From Anaerolineales bacterium (GTDB taxonomy: Bacteria; Chloroflexota; Anaerolineae; Anaerolineales; Villigracilaceae): a stretch of 8,139 nucleotides of DNA. A program made the translations under genes and the position numbers. This document shows, one piece after another, positions 6,086 to 8,139 of the stretch (the stretch's first letter is position 1; the number at the start of each line of letters is the position of its first letter). Below the pieces are notes generated by a model, which saw only the letters and a program-made list of their open reading frames with translations, was not told where the DNA came from and searched no databases. The DNA lies in assembly GCA_020847355.1 (NCBI GenBank), contig JADLCG010000355.1:1-8139 (forward strand), read 5' to 3'.

Positions 6086-8139
6086 TAATCTTTTTGGCAA
6101 TCTCAAACCGGAAGAAACTGACAAGGGCGAAAAGCGCAAGCCCAAGGTCCAGAAAGAAGCGGTCTCGCCGCCGCCTTCTACGCCCAAGCCTGTTCAGTCA
6201 ACTCCAAAAATAACGCCGCCCCAAGCTGATTCAACGCCGCCAACTTTCGTCCCGCCTATTGTTCCGCCGAGTAGCGCGCCTAAATCCGCCCCGGTTGAGA
6301 TCTCGCCAAGAACTACGCCAATCAACCGACCGACCAAGCGTCAGACCTCCTTGCTGGGTCCGCTTCCTGAGCCAACCACCACCGTTCAAGAAACAAGCAG
6401 TAGCCATACCTCCGCATTTTCGGTCAGCTTTCAAACCGGAATGCAGGACTGGGCAACCTTACGAATTGAAGACGCGCTGGCAAATCGCGAATGGTCTCCA
6501 GACGAACAACTTCTCGTTCGTCAAGTTACCGATCAGCTAGCTCTGGCGCTTGAAAACGCACAACTCTTTCAAGAAACGCAGGAAGCGCTCGAAAGCACGC
6601 GCGCGCGCGCCGAAGCCGAAAATATCATCAATGATATTGCGGCGTCTTTCTTGAATATCAACGACCCCGCTAAAGTTCAAGATGAAATCAATCAGGGGTT
6701 GGGAAAAATCGGTAAATTTGTCGGCGTAGAACACGCTTACGTTTACACATTCAATAACGACGGCTTGACTATGGATAAAACTCACGCCTGGCGCGATGAG
6801 GACATCGCCGCTTCCGTTCGGGAAGAGCGCCGCGTTTCAAGAAATCTTCTGCCGTACACGCTGAGTTTTCTCAACAAGTTAGAGGCTTTTATCGCGCCGG
6901 TCGTGGCAAATTTACCGGAAGGCGCGCGAGCAGATCGAGTTGAATATCAACGCAATGGAATTCAATCCGTGTTATGCGTGCCGCTCAGCTTAAGAAATGA
7001 AGCGATTGGATTTATTGGCTTGGATTCAGTCCGCCATTTGAAAGAGTGGCGCGACGAGGAAATCACCACGCTTCGCCTCTTCGGTCAGATCGCAGTCAGC
7101 GCTTTAGAACGCGCTCGCAACCAAGAAGCGCTTTCCAAATCCGAAGCCGATTTACGCGCGCTCTTTTCTTCCATGGACGACGTTGTATTGGTGATGGACA
7201 AAGATGGAAAATATGTCCGCATTGCGCCAACCAATCCCAGCCTTTTAGTCCGCCCGCCAGATGAATTGCTCGGCAAATACATGCACGATGTAATGTCAAA
7301 GGAAACCGCGGATCTATCAGTAACGGCAATTCGAGAAACCATTGAAACCGATAAACCTAGCCAGGTCGAATACGAATTACCGGTTGGCGACGAGGCGCAT
7401 TGGTTTTTAGCCAACCTGACCAAGCTTGACGAGAACAACATCTTCTGGGTGGCGCGCGATATCACCGAACGTAAAAAAGCGGAAGAAGCGATCCGCCGTA
7501 GAAACGAATATCTCGCCGTTTCCGCTGAAATCGGCAAGTTGGTAACTTCCACGCTTGACTTAAATTCAATTTTCACCCGCACTGTGCGGTTGATCAGCGA
7601 ACGCTTCCAGATGTATCACGTCGCCATCTTCATCGTTGAAGAGACTAGATTCAACGCGCTCTTGCAAGAAGCCACTGGGCTGGCTGGCGAAGAAATGAAA
7701 CAAAACAACCATGCCGTGGCGGTCAATGATAAAAGCATCGTTGGGAAGGTTTGCGGCGGCGGCGAGCCGGTTGTGGTCAACGATTTACAGCACGATCCAA
7801 TTTACAAATTCAATCCGCTTCTTCCAGAAACCCGTTCTGAAGCGGCGATCCCGCTTCGGATTGGAAGCCGCACCATCGGCGCTTTGGACATTCAATCCAA
7901 ATATATCAACGCATTCACAGAAGACGAAGTTTCCGTGCTTCAAACCCTCGCCGATCAAATCGCCATCGCGATTGACAACGCGCGTTCATTTCAGCTTTCG
8001 CAAGAAGCCGTAAAGGAAATGCGCGAAATTGACCGCGTGAAAAGCCAGTTCCTTGCCAACATGAGTCACGAACTCCGCACGCCGCTAAACTCGATCATCG
8101 GGTTCTCGCGCGTAATCCTCAAAGGCATTGACGGACCCG
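6051..8139 (+). CDS. Soluble sensor histidine kinase with ParB-like N-terminal tail, 3' end cut
   Basis: The frame is open for 696 codons from ATG 6051 to the window end with no stop. Residues 1-18 (MPKKQKIDKQLNNLFGNL) are basic and resemble the ParA-contacting N-terminus of ParB. Residues about 20-125 are rich in Pro, Ser, Thr and Lys, probably a disordered tether. Residues 131-178 match only the C-terminal half of the short GAF-like domain in the upstream genes (NREWSPDE, LALALENAQLF). Then come a complete GAF (about 185-355), a PAS domain (about 365-478, ending ARDITERKKAEEA), a second GAF (about 488-650, MYHVAIF, FNPLLPETRSEAAIPL, GALDIQS) and the start of HisKA, where His673 in the H-box MSHELRTPLN is the predicted autophosphorylation site. 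The catalytic HATPase domain, and perhaps a receiver, should lie beyond the window. No membrane segment is visible, so it is cytoplasmic. ATP-dependent phosphotransfer to a response regulator is the expected role; the regulator is not in view. Confidence 0.92.
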   Translation, partial: MPKKQKIDKQLNNLFGNLKPEETDKGEKRKPKVQKEAVSPPPSTPKPVQSTPKITPPQADSTPPTFVPPIVPPSSAPKSAPVEISPRTTPINRPTKRQTSLLGPLPEPTTTVQETSSSHTSAFSVSFQTGMQDWATLRIEDALANREWSPDEQLLVRQVTDQLALALENAQLFQETQEALESTRARAEAENIINDIAASFLNINDPAKVQDEINQGLGKIGKFVGVEHAYVYTFNNDGLTMDKTHAWRDEDIAASVREERRVSRNLLPYTLSFLNKLEAFIAPVVANLPEGARADRVEYQRNGIQSVLCVPLSLRNEAIGFIGLDSVRHLKEWRDEEITTLRLFGQIAVSALERARNQEALSKSEADLRALFSSMDDVVLVMDKDGKYVRIAPTNPSLLVRPPDELLGKYMHDVMSKETADLSVTAIRETIETDKPSQVEYELPVGDEAHWFLANLTKLDENNIFWVARDITERKKAEEAIRRRNEYLAVSAEIGKLVTSTLDLNSIFTRTVRLISERFQMYHVAIFIVEETRFNALLQEATGLAGEEMKQNNHAVAVNDKSIVGKVCGGGEPVVVNDLQHDPIYKFNPLLPETRSEAAIPLRIGSRTIGALDIQSKYINAFTEDEVSVLQTLADQIAIAIDNARSFQLSQEAVKEMREIDRVKSQFLANMSHELRTPLNSIIGFSRVILKGIDGP
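6598..6610 (+). repeat. (CG)n dinucleotide run inside the kinase gene
   Basis: Thirteen bases alternate C and G. They encode part of the TRARA stretch (about residues 183-187), a helix between the GAF fragment and the first full GAF. It is a possible slippage site, since loss or gain of one CG would shift the frame; the frame is intact here. Confidence 0.5.

Noticed and set aside
6259..6540. Plus-strand open frame of 93 codons in the proline-rich region
   Set aside because: The kinase frame runs unbroken from 6051 through this region with a good ribosome site and domains downstream, so this is a shadow frame.
7085..7582. Minus-strand open frame of 165 codons
   Set aside because: It lies entirely opposite the GAF/PAS part of the kinase, which has a clear domain match. 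The antisense protein shows no recognisable motif.

Overview
The window looks like part of a bacterial chromosome from a Chloroflexota lineage, most likely Anaerolineae. This rests on family resemblance only: GAF-rich sensor proteins with GAF pairs, a multi-helix membrane front and a ParA gene nearby are typical of that group. No rRNA or other taxonomic marker is present. All coding sequence is on the + strand and packed like one operon. The largest gap between genes is 36 bp, two junctions overlap, and I see no terminator.

Layout: (1) 1-806, the 3' end of a GAF-domain protein gene whose start lies before the window. (2) 799-2466, a six-helix membrane protein with a coiled coil, a GAF domain, a shorter GAF-like domain and a short tail. 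(3) 2468-5260, a larger relative with seven N-terminal helices, an extracytoplasmic double-Cache sensor, an eighth helix, HAMP, the same GAF pair and the same tail. (4) 5297-6085, a ParA/Soj-type ATPase with no ParB gene in view. (5) 6051-8139, a soluble hybrid-sensor histidine kinase (GAF fragment, GAF, PAS, GAF, HisKA), cut by the window end just after its phospho-accepting histidine motif.

The visible parts of the first three proteins have no kinase, cyclase or other output domain. The kinase has no membrane segment. The simplest reading is that the membrane GAF proteins sense or scaffold, and the soluble kinase is the output, perhaps through pairing of their closely related GAF domains.

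The most interesting point is the ParA-kinase pair. The kinase gene starts inside the end of the ParA gene. Its first 18 residues are basic and end in an L-x-x-L-F-G pattern, like the ParA-contacting N-terminus of ParB proteins, and about 100 proline-rich, probably disordered residues follow. This is the design known from cytoplasmic chemoreceptor positioning (PpfA with TlpT in Rhodobacter sphaeroides). I therefore propose that this ParA positions or segregates a sensor-kinase cluster rather than DNA. The gene structure and motifs are seen in the sequence; the positioning role is inference.
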